Shown here piece by piece: positions 26,277 to 35,345 of a DNA stretch of 64,000 bases (position 1 is its first letter; every line of letters begins with the position of its first letter). Below the pieces are notes generated by a model that made no database searches, was not told the DNA's origin, and saw only the letters and a program-made list of their open reading frames with translations. The position numbers were made by a program, and so were the translations under genes. The stretch is from the NCBI GenBank assembly GCA_002441005.1, contig DJWO01000009.1:1-64000 (forward strand). Reading direction: 5' to 3'. Origin of the DNA: Candidatus Aminicenantes bacterium UBA6228 (GTDB lineage: Bacteria; Acidobacteriota; Aminicenantia; Aminicenantales; Saccharicenantaceae).

Positions 26277-29262
26277 AATTTTTCACCTTGTCAGCAAGCT
26301 TGCTGTGAAGCCGGTTCATTTCATCAAATGATAACCCGAATTTTCCCTTTAGTTTTCGGACAAACCTTCGGATTTCTCGTTCGACCTCTTTTTGCGCGGT
26401 TGCCTGCTGGATCCAGCCTGCAAAAAGATGATTCTGTAAGGACCTGGAAAGCTCTTTGACCAGCGGTACAAAATCATTTGGACCATTAATACTCTTTTCG
26501 AGCTCGAGTAAGATCGAATACTCAAGATCTGAAAAACCGAGAGCTCTTTGTCTTTTAGATAGCTCTTCTTTTTCCTTGATTATCTTCAAACATTCTTCGT
26601 ATATTTTTCTATAATCGCGTGTCTTTTCTTTCCACATACTCAGCAGCCGCTCAACCTTATCAGCCAGAGATTCATAAACAGGATTTCGGTGCCGGTCGAC
26701 GAGAATAAATCTATTAAGGGTGAAGAGCATATTAGCGGCTCTTTCTTTCCTGTTCTTCACTTTTTCTTCGAGCCTCTGGAGATAATTTTCATCAAATTCA
26801 ATCACCGGTAAATCATCGAGTTTTTCTATTTCTGTTGCCTTGTGAATGAACTGAACGGTTTTATCATAAAATCTCTGAACCAGGGCTTCGTCTACCGGCC
26901 TCTGGATAACAACCTTCAGGTAGTAGGTGTAGATGGCTGATAGCCATTTATAGTCTTCAAGATGACTTAGCCTGACTTCATGCGGTCCTAACAGCTCAAA
27001 GATTTTCCGCAATTTTTTATATTTTTCGACAAATTCTTTATCTTTATCTTGCGAGGTTAGAATTTCAATGGCTCTAAGCAGAGTTTCTCGCTCATAATCT
27101 CTCCGAAGGTCTTGAAAAATTGTCAGGATATCTCTGATTGTCTTACCGAACTCTTCTCTCAGGCCTTCATAATCAAGAAGAACTCTTTCTATATCTCCCG
27201 AGCTATAAGCCTCAAGAGCTCTTTTGAATTCTTTGAGAATGCCCACATAGTCAATAACCAGGCCTGCTTCTTTTATATCTTTGTATGGCCGATTTGTCCG
27301 GGCTATAGCCTGTAACAGCCTGTGTTCTTTAAGAAGCTTATCGAGGTACATGACCTGAAGATTGGGTGCATCAAAGCCGGTAAGAAGCATCTCCGTGACG
27401 ATGAGAATTTTCGGGTATTCTTCTTCTTTGAAATTTGTCACTATCCTCTTTCGAATGCTCTCTGGATCAAGATGTCCGTATCTTTCTCTTGATTCAGTGA
27501 CGAGTTTCTGAATAGCAGCTCTCCTGTCTCCTTCAGTTGTTATTACCACCTCGGAATATTCCTCAGGCAGATGCTCATCCAGAGCTCTTTTGTATCGTTC
27601 GCAAGCAAGCTTACTTCCCGCCACTACCATGGCTTTGAATTTTCCATCGACATTTTCTTTAAAATGCCGGGCAATATCCCGGGCAATGACTTTTATCCTT
27701 TCCGGATTTTCAAGGATGATCCTTATGGCATCGAGTCTTTCCTTTATTTCTTTTTCTAAGGGGCCGCGGATATTTTCTGGCAGTTCTTCGTATTCAGATT
27801 GCAGGAAAGCTTCAAGGTCTGCTTTTCTCAGGTGAACTTCTTCTTCAAGCCTCGGCTGATAGACAATCTGAACCGTGAAGCCATCGGCGATTGAATCAGC
27901 GATTGAATATAAATCAAGATAAGATTCATCAGGAGGATAGCTGAACTCTAAAAAGGTATCTCGTCCTTTCTTTGATATCGGCGTTCCTGTAAAAGCAAAA
28001 AAGAAAGCCTTCTTAAAAATGGCTTTCATCTGGGCAGCCAGAGTTCCGTACTGACTTCGATGTCCCTCATCTACCAGGGCGATGATATTTTTTCGGGTCA
28101 GTACCGTCTCTTTATGCTGGGATATTCTTTCCAGCTCTTTCTGAAGGCTTTTCAGTTCTTGCTGCCTGAACTTATGGACGAGGACGATGAAAACACCTCT
28201 TTTGCTCCGATAATCGTCATGTTTCAAAACCTCCTTCAGAGCACTGACAGAATCTATTATTTCAGGTCTGAGGATGTCCAGGGCGGTAAATTCGTCATAT
28301 AGCTGGGATTCAAGCTCTGTTCTGTCAACGATAAAATAGATAGATGGATTGGCGAGACTTCCGTGATAATAGAGCTTATGGGCGGCGAAAATCATGGTCA
28401 GTGTTTTCCCGCTTCCCTGCCAGTGCCAGACAAGCCCTCTGTCTTTTTCGTCTTCTCCATTGAGATTGTTAAGAACCCGCTCAACTATTTTATTGGCCGC
28501 ATAGAATTGCATATAGCGGGCGATAACCTTGGTGGCCTGGCCATGCTCAACTCTGAAGAAAAGATAATTTTGGATGAGGTCAAGCAGTCGCCCTGGTGTA
28601 AGCATCTCGATCAAGGAATTTATTGAGTCTTTACCTTTCTCTTTCCATTCGTAGGTGTTTATGTCCCGGTGCCAGGGCACTATGGGGAAATACCTGGTTA
28701 CACTTTCGGCAGCTACTCCGATCTGGGCATATTTATATAATTCAGGAACAATCTGTTCATAATCCTTTATCTGATTAAAAGCATTAAGCCAGCTTTCAGA
28801 TATTCTGGTTGGGTCTTTGCATTCAATGTTGACCAGGGGAATCCCGTTCACATAAAGGATGATATCTGTTCTGATGATATCCCGGCCTTTGAAATAAACC
28901 TGGCTGGTAGCTATAAATTCATTTTCGTCAGCATTATCGAAATCAAAAAGGCGGATATATCTGACCACTCTATCTTTCTCAAACTTGACAGGCACCCCGA
29001 ATCTATAGAAATTGATTATCTTTTTTGAGCCTTCGCTTCCGGTCGGGGTAAGCTTTAACTCGTTAAGGACCTTGTGAATCTCTTCATCACCCAGTGCGAT
29101 CCCGATATTAATTTTTTGGATAGCCCTGATGAGGTTAGGGATTAAGAGAGGCTCCTCCAGACTGTCTCGTTCAAGATCTCCTGCCGGGACATTTTTCCAC
29201 CCCTTCTCTGTGAGTTTTTCGAGAATATAATCCCCGACGAGTCTTTTTTCAGTAAAAGTCAT
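26266..29262 (-). CDS. hsdR: Type I restriction enzyme R subunit HsdR
   Basis: A 998-residue protein. The RecB-like nuclease has Asp133, Glu147-x-Lys149 in NIECKD and a QxxxY motif at 164-168. The SF2 translocase has Walker A GSGKT at 283-287, the DEGH box in LVDEGHRSQYG, the FTGTPI motif III and a late TEMLLTGFDAP motif. All the catalytic residues look intact. Residues about 790-998 form a helical C-terminal region. It follows hsdS by one base. The normal complex needs HsdM, and no hsdM is present in the window. Confidence 0.92.
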   Translation of the reverse strand: MTFTEKRLVGDYILEKLTEKGWKNVPAGDLERDSLEEPLLIPNLIRAIQKINIGIALGDEEIHKVLNELKLTPTGSEGSKKIINFYRFGVPVKFEKDRVVRYIRLFDFDNADENEFIATSQVYFKGRDIIRTDIILYVNGIPLVNIECKDPTRISESWLNAFNQIKDYEQIVPELYKYAQIGVAAESVTRYFPIVPWHRDINTYEWKEKGKDSINSLIEMLTPGRLLDLIQNYLFFRVEHGQATKVIARYMQFYAANKIVERVLNNLNGEDEKDRGLVWHWQGSGKTLTMIFAAHKLYYHGSLANPSIYFIVDRTELESQLYDEFTALDILRPEIIDSVSALKEVLKHDDYRSKRGVFIVLVHKFRQQELKSLQKELERISQHKETVLTRKNIIALVDEGHRSQYGTLAAQMKAIFKKAFFFAFTGTPISKKGRDTFLEFSYPPDESYLDLYSIADSIADGFTVQIVYQPRLEEEVHLRKADLEAFLQSEYEELPENIRGPLEKEIKERLDAIRIILENPERIKVIARDIARHFKENVDGKFKAMVVAGSKLACERYKRALDEHLPEEYSEVVITTEGDRRAAIQKLVTESRERYGHLDPESIRKRIVTNFKEEEYPKILIVTEMLLTGFDAPNLQVMYLDKLLKEHRLLQAIARTNRPYKDIKEAGLVIDYVGILKEFKRALEAYSSGDIERVLLDYEGLREEFGKTIRDILTIFQDLRRDYERETLLRAIEILTSQDKDKEFVEKYKKLRKIFELLGPHEVRLSHLEDYKWLSAIYTYYLKVVIQRPVDEALVQRFYDKTVQFIHKATEIEKLDDLPVIEFDENYLQRLEEKVKNRKERAANMLFTLNRFILVDRHRNPVYESLADKVERLLSMWKEKTRDYRKIYEECLKIIKEKEELSKRQRALGFSDLEYSILLELEKSINGPNDFVPLVKELSRSLQNHLFAGWIQQATAQKEVEREIRRFVRKLKGKFGLSFDEMNRLHSKLADKVKNYGS

Positions 29263-29263
29263 C

Positions 29264-30502
29264 TTAATCTTCCAACTTTACTCTTTTTTTGCCGGTCAGG
29301 AGATCTTCCATCAGTCCTTTTTTAACCTTCTCCAGCCTTTCTTTTCTTTTTCTTAACGTCTCGATTCGCTTATCCACGGAACTGAGGATCTCAGCAATTT
29401 TTTGCTGCTCTGGAAGCGGGGGGAGGGGGATGCTTATCTTCCGCAAATCTTCGCGTAAAATTCCCTTTATGGTGCTGCCTTGAGCCATAGACTTTAATCG
29501 CTTCCCGCTATTAACAATGTGCCAATAGATAAAGTCGGGAATAGCTTTATTATTATCTATAATGATGCCAGTTAAATCCTGGCTAATAGCTATATCAATT
29601 CTATTAACCGCTGCCTTCCCAATGCCAACTCTTGTTGCGACCAGGAGATTATTCTTTGGAACTATCTTAGTTGCGCTTTTCTTAAGACCTTCATTCGTTA
29701 TGAACCGTTGCCCGGTTTTAACTTCTCTTTCAGTAATGAACGCGCTTGTCATCCATGAAATATCACCGTTCCAGTATTCATCTTTTGAGGTAGATGGGGT
29801 CCCCCCGCTAACAAAATCTACAGAAATTTCCTCTAGTTTTTTTAGTTCCCATGTTTTTGGAATCATTCCTGAATCAGTCTTCTTAAACTCCTTATGCCCG
29901 ATGCCTTTAGTCAGAAGCTCCTGCATCAGGCCTTTCTTCAGCCTCTGCGTCTTTTCTATGGCCTCTATAATTTTTTGAATCGCTTGATCCACCGTCGACA
30001 AGATTTCTGCAATTTTCCGCTGTTCTCCGATGGGGGGAAGAGGAACTAATAATCTTTCAATGTCGTCTTTTCGTATTGCTTTAAAAGTAGACCCGGCTGA
30101 AATATTTTCAAGCTCCTGAGCTTTGCTCTTGAGATAATAAAATAAAAATAAATGGCTGACTTTATTTGGATTGCATCTTATTAAGGCCAAACCTCTACCA
30201 ATGCAGACTCTGGTCTGAGAGATGTTTAATTTTCCAACTGGCGCTCTAACCGAAATTAAAACATCGTTTTTCTCAGCTATCCTTATTGGTTTGTTGCAGA
30301 AAACAGTCGGGGAGGGATGAATAGGACCAAATTCCTTGTTGCCTTGAAGAAATGGCAACCCATCACCTGCTGCATTATAGGTTAGAGAAGAAGGTGATTG
30401 GCCCATAGTTATTTCACACACTTTATCATTCCCCAGCCTCTCCACTTTCCATTCCTTTGGAACTTTGCAGATACTTATATCCTTAGATTCCTGGAAATCC
30501 AT
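29264..30502 (-). CDS. hsdS: Type I restriction specificity subunit HsdS
   Basis: A 412-residue protein with two target-recognition domains (about 1-150 and 205-360). Each is followed by the conserved spacer region, read as LPPIGEQRKIAEIL near 155 and LPPLPEQQKIAEIL near 355, and by helical dimerisation stretches ending in GLMQELLTK and GLMEDLLTG. It recognises a bipartite DNA site and would normally bind two HsdM. It precedes hsdR by one base and follows a 59-codon open frame by three bases. Confidence 0.92.
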   Translation of the reverse strand: MDFQESKDISICKVPKEWKVERLGNDKVCEITMGQSPSSLTYNAAGDGLPFLQGNKEFGPIHPSPTVFCNKPIRIAEKNDVLISVRAPVGKLNISQTRVCIGRGLALIRCNPNKVSHLFLFYYLKSKAQELENISAGSTFKAIRKDDIERLLVPLPPIGEQRKIAEILSTVDQAIQKIIEAIEKTQRLKKGLMQELLTKGIGHKEFKKTDSGMIPKTWELKKLEEISVDFVSGGTPSTSKDEYWNGDISWMTSAFITEREVKTGQRFITNEGLKKSATKIVPKNNLLVATRVGIGKAAVNRIDIAISQDLTGIIIDNNKAIPDFIYWHIVNSGKRLKSMAQGSTIKGILREDLRKISIPLPPLPEQQKIAEILSSVDKRIETLRKRKERLEKVKKGLMEDLLTGKKRVKLED

Positions 30503-30505
30503 TTT

Positions 30506-30685
30506 TTATATCCAATATAATGACTGCTCTAAATTTAAGGCCTTAATAGGAAGGCAGGCTCTATATCTATCGGACAGCGTTTCCAGCATAGAAGAGGCCC
30601 TGAGTGAGAGTGAAGGATTTGTGTGAGCATTAGCAAACCTTTTATGCTGTATCAGGCGATGCGGCGACGAGTGTTCAAAAGTCAT
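30506..30685 (-). CDS. Possible small protein between helicase and hsdS
   Basis: A 59-residue open frame with an ATG at 30685, four bases after the helicase stop codon, and a stop three bases before the hsdS ATG. AAGGAATG just upstream can act as a ribosome binding site. It is basic and His-rich at the start, then more helical (SSMLETLSDRYRACL). I recognise no family. The fit into the gap is the main support. Confidence 0.4.
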   Translation of the reverse strand: MTFEHSSPHRLIQHKRFANAHTNPSLSLRASSMLETLSDRYRACLPIKALNLEQSLYWI

Positions 30686-30689
30686 ATTT

Positions 30690-33600
30690 TCATTCCTTCC
30701 ATTCGTCTAAGATTCTTTTTAGATAGTGCAAGACTGGCCCACGCTTCAAGTACTGATGTGCAAACTGATTCCGGTAGCTTCGAAGGCATCCGTAACAACT
30801 ATCATTCTCGCCACACCCGCAACTACCATTGACTCTATCAAGTGCGGCTTTTAAACAAGCGTGGAGTATCTCCTTATCTTCAAGGCGGGCAACAAGTCCC
30901 GCCCCTCCGGGCACATTGTCGTAGAGAACAATAGGAGGAACAGCTTCTCTATTCTGATAGGATATTGTTACATTCAAATCGGCTGAGGGAACTTCTAAAA
31001 TCTCAGCAGCCCCTTCGACTATGGCATAGGCAAGAGAATAGCCAAACCATATACCCTCTGTATTGTCCTGGAGTAGTTCAAGGAATCGAATTTGAAGGAC
31101 ATCGGTGATAAACTCGTGTCCAAGGGAAACTTGCTCAAGAGTGCCAGAACAGTCCTCCCCATAGGGGTTTTTATGCCGCGGTTCTCTCTGACGAAAGCCA
31201 GCCCCACATTGATTGCAGATATAAAAGCCTTCACTTCTTCGTCCTTCACATATGACAACCATTTGTCCTGGTGACACCTTTGTCATTTTAACTACCCCTA
31301 AATCAATTTCTCCGAGAGATACCCCTTTTAAACCTACGAAGTATGGACGAGTGGTGAAAACTCGTGTTGCGCGTCCTTTTGGTTCTTTTGGCTTTTTACG
31401 ATCAGTCACAAAACCAAATTGTGGAATAAGATAAATTCCCTGTTTGGCGGAATCACAGCAAGTTTCTGAGGGCACCGGGTCTCCTGGGCTCCAAGAAATG
31501 AACAAATTATGCTTGGCACACCTGCGATAGAATTTTCGAGGCCATTCTTTTTCTGCTACTTTCTTGATCCCATACGAAGTCCACTCTTTTTTATTCGCCA
31601 CCAGTTTGCTAGTAGGAGCAAATTCTGCTATCGCAATGGAAAGGTCTCTTTGAAGAAGGACTTCGGAAGATTCTGAGGTTTTTTGAGTTCTTTGAGGGTC
31701 TAATTCAACCACATCTACGGGAAAACCATATTTCGGTATTATTGCTTTTCGTGAGAGAAAAGATAGCGTATCCTCGCTGGCAATAGTTTCTGATCTCTGC
31801 TTTGCCCATTCGGCAGTACGATAATCTTTTTTTGATACTGAACTATTTTCAAGATTCTTTACACTCTTAAAATCACAAGAAATTTCTATCTCTGAAAGGG
31901 CGAACCTACTGTCACTCCCAACTATGTTTTGAATCCAACTTCCATTATCCAATCCGATTTTGTTTATCATATCTGTGGGAACAATACCTTTCAGCGACCC
32001 TTCCAATTTGACTTTGTGTTTTTGTAAAAAATTAGATAGATCACTGACTCCGGAAGGATATTCAAGGTCGCGGAATAGATTTTTAACGGTCTCAAATCGG
32101 TCACGAAAATCTATAAAAAAATAGGAGAGCACCGTGGCAATAATGTGTCGGGTGATAATCTTCTCATTTCTTATACTGATTACTGGCGGTCGAACAGTTC
32201 CTCTAAGAATTCGATTCTCTGGTTCAGCAAAGTGGTATAGATCGTGAGGAGCACGACGACAAAAGGTTACCGCAAAACCCGGGAATCCACTACGGCGACC
32301 AGCTCGTCCTATTCGTTGAGCATAGTTGAAAGTCTCCGGCGGTACATTGCGCAAGAAGATAACATCTAAGTCTCCAAGATCAACCCCTAATTCAAAAGTT
32401 GTGGATGAGCTGAGGACATTAATTTTACCTTCCTTAAATTTCCTTTGAAACTCCCTTGCTTTCTCCTTGTCAATCTGTGCGGTATGTTCCTCTACTTTTA
32501 ATACCCCTGGTAGATCATCTTTATAAAGCAATCTATAATGGTTCGCTTCCAAATCCCTAACTTTAATATTTTGAACTGTTCCAGGACAATTATGGCGTAT
32601 GCAAACATTACCAATAGAAGTTGTTTGAAGACGGCCGCAGGTATTACATTGGAACAGAGTGTCTTGATCTGAAATTGTGAAAACCCTCCACCATTCTGGA
32701 TTAAGTCTGCGAGCATCGTCAACGGAGAGTAAAAACCGATCTTGTGATGCAAACAATTCGTCACTTAGCCTGAAGGCTTCCCAAATCTCATTAAGAACCT
32801 CCAATGCTTTTTCATCAGCGTTTTGTTTGGAAAAGCCTTTTTTGGTTAAAATCTTGGTGAGAAACTTGGCTCTCTTACCAGTTTCACCATTCCAGCTTCG
32901 GACTTCCCTTTGTGCTTTGGGAGGACCTATTCGGACACGCATCTGAGCTGCCTGAATATTAAGGTCATTCCAGTTTAAGGAAATATCTCCAGCAGTTCGT
33001 AACTCTACAGCTTTGTCATCTCTCATAAAATCCAATAAAATAAAAATCAGGTCCCGTGCTTCCTGGTCGTTCAAAGACAGGGGAGGAGAAAGTAGCATGT
33101 TTGGAACGATGAATCTTTCAGGCCATTTGATGTACCATCGTAGGAGCCCAACACCCTCAAGAGAAATTCTTGGTTCATCTGTCAGAAACTCACGGAAAAG
33201 GCTAAGCCATGCCTCTCGTTGAAGTTCCAGGCCCCCCGTTGCAGGTGAAAAGGAATTATTTTCACGGTAAATATTGCATAACCCTATTGCCAGTTCGCGC
33301 AGAGAAAGTCCTTCTGACGTGTGCAGATCCAGTCTATTCATAGCCTTAAGAATCAAGTTCCGATTAAGAATGTCTTTATACGAGTTTTCGAGATACCATG
33401 CAAAAAAGGCAGCTTCTTGACGACCGTCTGCGAAGGCGAGCACTTTTCTTCTTTCTTCCGGAAGCTTTTGATATAGTGTAGTAGTGATTACGGCATGAGG
33501 ACCATCCGTGCCGTGAATTACCTCCCTCACCGGGTCAGGTGCGCGATAGCCACAGGTACTGCATTTTGGAATTTGATCTTCTTTTTCCTCTGAACCTTCT

Positions 33601-35345
33601 TGTTGCTCAACAAGGATTGTATTTGTATGTCCACACATCAATTTGTTACGACTTTGATTGACCTGCACCATCGCTCCGCACTCGGTGCAAAGTTGAAATC
33701 TTTTCTTTCCTGTATTTGAATCTTCTTCAGCGGTTTCTTCGAATGAATTCTCAATAGGTCGAAAGAAGGTTGCTCCAAAATCAGGGTGACCCGGATCTCT
33801 TATGGCCTCCTGTAGTCTACCGTCTTTAAACTTTCCAACAAGGTAGTGCTGGCCGCATTCTCGACAGAGGGCAATTTCAAATACTGCTGCACCTTTATGC
33901 TTACTGCGGCGCTCGAGGAATAAACGCTTATGAGGAAAATAAGACAAGAAGGCACCTTCGAGTGAGCGAAGGAACAGATGGTAACGCGCTGAAAGGAGCG
34001 GGGTGTCAAACGAATGATCTTTAGCCTTTATAAGTAACTCGACGAGTTCAGATAGGGCTTTAATGCGCTCTTCTTTCTCTATTGGCAAATCTTGGAATAT
34101 TTCACCAGCAAGTTCAACAACTTCTTTGGGCTCCCCTGTGATGATCTGCCTAAGTCTAGTTGAACGCTGGTCATATTGAAGGAGAAAACCAGCAACTTTA
34201 GCTACATTCAAACCTTCAGGAACAGCTTCTCCGAAACGATAAGCAATTTCAGATAATTCTTGAGTATGACCTGATTCAAGGGCCTGTCGGATTGCTCGGT
34301 AGTCGTTAGAAGAAAAGTCTACTGTTCCCCGGTCAAGAATTGGTTCAGTTTCTCCTAAAACCACATCTCCTTCATCAAAATCCTCTCCAAACAAGTCACT
34401 GGCAAACTTTGCTACAAGTGGTTTGTCACTTTCTTTACCAGCAATTGTAGCACTTGTAGCAATGCATCTGAAAGTTCCTGTGCGACCGCCTTCTCTAAGC
34501 CTTCTTTTCAATCGCCGAATGAGCATGCCCATTTCAATGCCTTTAGAGCCTCGATACTGGTGGGCTTCATCTATTACAAGAAAAGTCCACCACCGAGCAC
34601 ACCCATTGTCAAAAAGAAGACTATCGTCAGGTCTGATAAGAAGATATTCCAGCATAGAGTAATTGGTTAGCAGGATATGAGGTGGATTTTCGCAAATCTC
34701 CTTGCGCAAGACAAGTTCACCGTGGAGCCGATTGGCGATGCGGTCCCGTGCGTGGCGCCGTGAATCATTCTCATCTTTTGGCGTTTCACCTATATATTGA
34801 CCAAATGTGAATCTAAATGGTGAGCCTGCATCCTGAAGTCTCTCACAGATTTCTCCCAACCGTTCTCGCTGGTCATTGGCCAGGGCATTCATCGGATAGA
34901 GTATAAGTGCACGCACCCCAGGTCCTAATTGCCCTGCCTGGAATTCCTTATATAGATGAAGGAGAATAGGATAGAGAAAAGCCTCTGTTTTCCCACTGGC
35001 TGTGCCTGTAGCAACGACGGCGTTTCTTGCCTCACCGAACACTTTCCGAACAGCATCCTCCTGATGTAAATAGAGAGGCCTGTCACCTAACACAGCCTTC
35101 AGAAATCCCTCATCCAAAGGAACAGTTAGAAGCTCTCGAAAGAGCTCATATGTCCTTTTACCACGTTTAAACACTGGAGTAGCCTCAAGATAGGGACCCT
35201 TGCTTAGGTAACCGGAGCTCAAAGCTTCCTGAAATGATTTCCTTAGGTCCGGATCTTTAAAGTAAAAAGTGGTCTCAAGATAGCGTTTGTATCTCTCTTC
35301 AACCTGCTTGGCTAAGTTTATTAGGTCAACTTGATAATTTTCCAT
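30690..35345 (-). CDS. Large SF2 helicase with C-terminal DUF1998-type zinc domain
   Basis: A 1551-residue DNA helicase of the MrfA/DruE/DrmA-like superfamily. Walker A TGTASGKT is at 113-120 and DEAH at 259-262 (VIDEAHQYRG); SATIAG follows. The second RecA lobe has VLAFADGRQEA and QRIGRAGRRSG. Between and after them are five zinc-ribbon-like Cys pairs (CRECG, CTECG, CSTCG, CNTCG, CNQCG). The C-terminus ends in a DUF1998-like cluster CGCGENDSCYGCLRSYRN near 1510, typical of defence helicases. Its ATG overlaps the upstream gene by 20 bases. It sits where hsdM would be expected in a type I locus. Which named system it belongs to, if any, is unclear. Confidence 0.82.
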   Translation of the reverse strand: MENYQVDLINLAKQVEERYKRYLETTFYFKDPDLRKSFQEALSSGYLSKGPYLEATPVFKRGKRTYELFRELLTVPLDEGFLKAVLGDRPLYLHQEDAVRKVFGEARNAVVATGTASGKTEAFLYPILLHLYKEFQAGQLGPGVRALILYPMNALANDQRERLGEICERLQDAGSPFRFTFGQYIGETPKDENDSRRHARDRIANRLHGELVLRKEICENPPHILLTNYSMLEYLLIRPDDSLLFDNGCARWWTFLVIDEAHQYRGSKGIEMGMLIRRLKRRLREGGRTGTFRCIATSATIAGKESDKPLVAKFASDLFGEDFDEGDVVLGETEPILDRGTVDFSSNDYRAIRQALESGHTQELSEIAYRFGEAVPEGLNVAKVAGFLLQYDQRSTRLRQIITGEPKEVVELAGEIFQDLPIEKEERIKALSELVELLIKAKDHSFDTPLLSARYHLFLRSLEGAFLSYFPHKRLFLERRSKHKGAAVFEIALCRECGQHYLVGKFKDGRLQEAIRDPGHPDFGATFFRPIENSFEETAEEDSNTGKKRFQLCTECGAMVQVNQSRNKLMCGHTNTILVEQQEGSEEKEDQIPKCSTCGYRAPDPVREVIHGTDGPHAVITTTLYQKLPEERRKVLAFADGRQEAAFFAWYLENSYKDILNRNLILKAMNRLDLHTSEGLSLRELAIGLCNIYRENNSFSPATGGLELQREAWLSLFREFLTDEPRISLEGVGLLRWYIKWPERFIVPNMLLSPPLSLNDQEARDLIFILLDFMRDDKAVELRTAGDISLNWNDLNIQAAQMRVRIGPPKAQREVRSWNGETGKRAKFLTKILTKKGFSKQNADEKALEVLNEIWEAFRLSDELFASQDRFLLSVDDARRLNPEWWRVFTISDQDTLFQCNTCGRLQTTSIGNVCIRHNCPGTVQNIKVRDLEANHYRLLYKDDLPGVLKVEEHTAQIDKEKAREFQRKFKEGKINVLSSSTTFELGVDLGDLDVIFLRNVPPETFNYAQRIGRAGRRSGFPGFAVTFCRRAPHDLYHFAEPENRILRGTVRPPVISIRNEKIITRHIIATVLSYFFIDFRDRFETVKNLFRDLEYPSGVSDLSNFLQKHKVKLEGSLKGIVPTDMINKIGLDNGSWIQNIVGSDSRFALSEIEISCDFKSVKNLENSSVSKKDYRTAEWAKQRSETIASEDTLSFLSRKAIIPKYGFPVDVVELDPQRTQKTSESSEVLLQRDLSIAIAEFAPTSKLVANKKEWTSYGIKKVAEKEWPRKFYRRCAKHNLFISWSPGDPVPSETCCDSAKQGIYLIPQFGFVTDRKKPKEPKGRATRVFTTRPYFVGLKGVSLGEIDLGVVKMTKVSPGQMVVICEGRRSEGFYICNQCGAGFRQREPRHKNPYGEDCSGTLEQVSLGHEFITDVLQIRFLELLQDNTEGIWFGYSLAYAIVEGAAEILEVPSADLNVTISYQNREAVPPIVLYDNVPGGAGLVARLEDKEILHACLKAALDRVNGSCGCGENDSCYGCLRSYRNQFAHQYLKRGPVLHYLKRILDEWKE

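Noticed and set aside
30503..30690. Remnant of hsdM between helicase and hsdS
   Set aside because: The 187-base gap encodes a 59-residue frame without any methyltransferase motif such as NPPF.
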